DNA of 64,000 nt from Microterricola viridarii (GTDB lineage Bacteria > Actinomycetota > Actinomycetes > Actinomycetales > Microbacteriaceae): the NCBI RefSeq assembly GCF_900104895.1, contig NZ_LT629742.1, positions 3,596,001 through 3,660,000 on the forward strand, in the 5' to 3' direction. Positions within the stretch are counted from its first letter, which is position 1, and every line of letters starts with the position of its first letter. This document shows, one piece after another, positions 62,613 through 64,000 of the stretch. Under the pieces are notes generated by a model, which saw only the letters and a program-made list of their open reading frames with translations, had not been told where the DNA came from and ran no database searches. The position numbers were made by a program, and so were the translations under genes.

Positions 62613-63494
62613 ATGCGCAGAGATTTTCGAATCGAAGAGACACCAGAGGGCCGCTCGCTCGTGGTCACCGGAGCGTGGAGCGCGGCGGCCGAACGAGCGA
62701 TGCACACCAAGGGTGCCGACGGCCTTGTGCTCAACCACGCGCACGGATTCAACGAGCGAGACCTCGGCTTTCTCCGTGGACTCCGCATTCGCAGGCTCGA
62801 CATTCTGGATCGCTCACTCGAAGATCTGACACCGATACACGCCCTCGGAGCGTCGCTGGAGTTCTTGGCGGTTGAGGCGGGCGCCACGGCCACCCTCGAC
62901 CTGAACGAGCTGCCGAATCTGACCTCCCTGTGGTCCTCCTGGCGGCACGTGTCGAGCACGATCGACGCTGCGACAGAGCTCACCGAGTTCGGCTCGCTTG
63001 GCTACGCCGCCGCCGATCTCCTCCCGCTGTCGAGACTCACCAAGCTGACCACGTTGCGCATGAAGCACTGGCCGAGCATCCAGAGCCTGGACGGGCTGGG
63101 CAGCTTTCCGTTGCTCGCCCAACTCGAGATCGTCCTCGCCCGGCGCCTTCGCGACTTCTCGGCACTTCGAACGCAGGCCAACTCCTCCGCGCTGAGGGTG
63201 CTGACCCTCGACTCCTGCGGTCGCCTCGACCGGTTGGACGATCTCGTCGGCCTTACAGAGCTGACATCGCTGAACATCGGCAACTGCCAAGACATCGAGT
63301 CGTTGCATCCGCTCCTGCGCCTCACGAAGCTGGAGCAGCTGTTTGCGTACGAATCGACGGTCGTCCTCGACGGCGATCTCTCGCCGCTCCTCGCCCTGCC
63401 TGCGTTGACCAGAGTGAGGATGGCGAGCCGCAAGAGGTATCAGCCGTCCACGCAGCACGTCGATGCGGCGCTGGCGGCACGGTCGCCGCGGTAG
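62613..63494 (+). CDS. Leucine-rich-repeat protein
   Basis: 293 residues with no signal or membrane segment. From about 45 on it has some eight to ten LRR-like units such as LTKLTTLRMKHWPSIQSLDGL, LTELTSLNIGNCQDIESLHPLLRL and LTKLEQLFAYESTV, consensus LxxLxxLxIxxC. The first 40 residues (DFRIEETPEGRSLVVTGAWS) are a separate beta-rich start. Cytoplasmic LRR proteins of this kind are rare in actinobacteria and their partners are unknown. ATG at 62613 follows a TTG; AGCGAGAGG is the ribosome site. Confidence 0.75.
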   Translation: MRRDFRIEETPEGRSLVVTGAWSAAAERAMHTKGADGLVLNHAHGFNERDLGFLRGLRIRRLDILDRSLEDLTPIHALGASLEFLAVEAGATATLDLNELPNLTSLWSSWRHVSSTIDAATELTEFGSLGYAAADLLPLSRLTKLTTLRMKHWPSIQSLDGLGSFPLLAQLEIVLARRLRDFSALRTQANSSALRVLTLDSCGRLDRLDDLVGLTELTSLNIGNCQDIESLHPLLRLTKLEQLFAYESTVVLDGDLSPLLALPALTRVRMASRKRYQPSTQHVDAALAARSPR

Positions 63495-63527
63495 CGCGAG
63501 AATGCCGAACCCGAGGGCGGCCGCACA

Positions 63528-63899
63528 TTGACGCCGCGACGATACGTCGCCGCGTCCGGAGGGCACCACCTCTCCGAGAAGATGACGAGCATGCTGCACA
63601 TGGCCCCGGCCCCCAGCGGCAACGGCCGGGTGTGGGATGCGCAGCAAGTCCTGCTCGGACTGATCGGCGATGTCGGCGACTTGGCGAAGGCTGTGCAAGG
63701 CGCGGAGGGCTGGCGTGCCCCGGACGATGTGAGCGGGCGACTCTCCCATGAGCTCTCGGATTGCCTGTGGTCGCTGTTGACGTTGGCCGACAAGCTCGGG
63801 GTCGACTTGGAGGCGAGTTTCCTTGCCACCATGGGCGAGCTGGAGCAGCGGCTCAAGGCGTCTCCCGCTGGCGATACTGCGGAGGCGTCCGGGACGTAA
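63528..63899 (+). CDS. MazG-like nucleotide pyrophosphohydrolase-type protein
   Basis: About 123 residues if TTG at 63528 is used; ATG at 63582 or 63591 would remove the disordered start. LLGLIGDVGDLAKAV and LSHELSDCLWSLLTLADKLGVDLEASFLATMGELEQRL follow the MazG helix pattern ExxD/ExxE, but the first acidic pair reads GDVGD in place of GExxE. A house-cleaning NTP hydrolase is the most likely role. It follows the LRR gene by 33 bases. The remaining 100 bases of the window to the end have no gene. Confidence 0.65.
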   Translation: MTPRRYVAASGGHHLSEKMTSMLHMAPAPSGNGRVWDAQQVLLGLIGDVGDLAKAVQGAEGWRAPDDVSGRLSHELSDCLWSLLTLADKLGVDLEASFLATMGELEQRLKASPAGDTAEASGT

Positions 63900-64000
63900 C
63901 CGCTCGGTCCGCGGCCGCCGCTGCCGCGCAGCGCCCTCGGCCGGGCTGGTCGACCTAGCACAGGGACAGCCCGACGGCTATCCCCTAGAACCGCGCCGCT

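Overview
The window is about 64 kb of very GC-rich, densely packed chromosomal DNA. It has many GTG and TTG starts, 1 to 4 base gene overlaps and frequent GGATGCCG/CGGCATCC words. Together with the DUF7882 proteins, CsbD, SHOCT and PPOX/F420-type proteins, this suggests an actinobacterium, most likely a member of the Microbacteriaceae. That assignment is inferred from style and gene content; no rRNA or marker gene was compared. I see no rRNA, tRNA, CRISPR array, insertion sequence or prophage.

Layout. 1-3.7 kb: an arabinose operon (araB-araD-araA, minus strand, araA cut by the window edge) divergent from a LacI-type regulator, with a 20-base palindromic operator between them. 4-8.6 kb: a serine hydrolase, a Nudix enzyme, a metallo-beta-lactamase-fold hydrolase carrying a Gly-Ser microsatellite, a membrane protein, and an F420/NADPH-reductase-like gene divergent from a MarR regulator over a clean operator. 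8.7-15.2 kb: a complete six-gene Mrp cation/proton antiporter operon with mrpA and mrpB fused. 15.3-19.8 kb: a small Cys-rich-motif protein, a very long hairpin, a Dps protein, a repeat-rich gene-free stretch, argG, and a MarR/EamA divergent pair with two operator copies. 19.9-28.7 kb: an alkylsulfatase-like enzyme, an MFS exporter operon, DUF2252, a GAF-GGDEF protein and a PPOX protein. 28.8-34.4 kb: an MMPL exporter fused to what looks like a dead ABC ATPase domain, then a YhgE/Pip protein and an EI24 protein.

34.4-41.1 kb holds small metabolic genes, an SDR with an extra N-terminal domain divergent from a TetR regulator, an orphan ectB-type aminotransferase, a paired SMR efflux operon and a frameshifted small gene. 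41.2-46.4 kb looks like a stress island: CsbD, a small membrane peptide, a second Dps, a general-stress-type SDR, a YihY membrane protein, an SRPBCC protein, two facing DUF7882 genes and very acidic small proteins. Several of its upstream regions share a TTGTCAA(C/G)CC word.

46.4-53.9 kb includes an operon-like set of an FAD oxidoreductase, a cyclopropane-synthase-type methyltransferase and an acyl-CoA ligase, which fits 10-methyl branched fatty acid synthesis. 54.1-58.2 kb is a tight phnD-phnC-phnE-tyrosine phosphatase-TetR operon with no C-P lyase genes. 58.2-64 kb has a DUF2236 enzyme, an IclR regulator with pobA (4-hydroxybenzoate hydroxylase) sharing one operator word, a coiled-coil membrane protein, a leucine-rich-repeat protein and a MazG-like protein. 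The least explained parts are the stress island, the phn-phosphatase operon and the MMPL-ATPase fusion.
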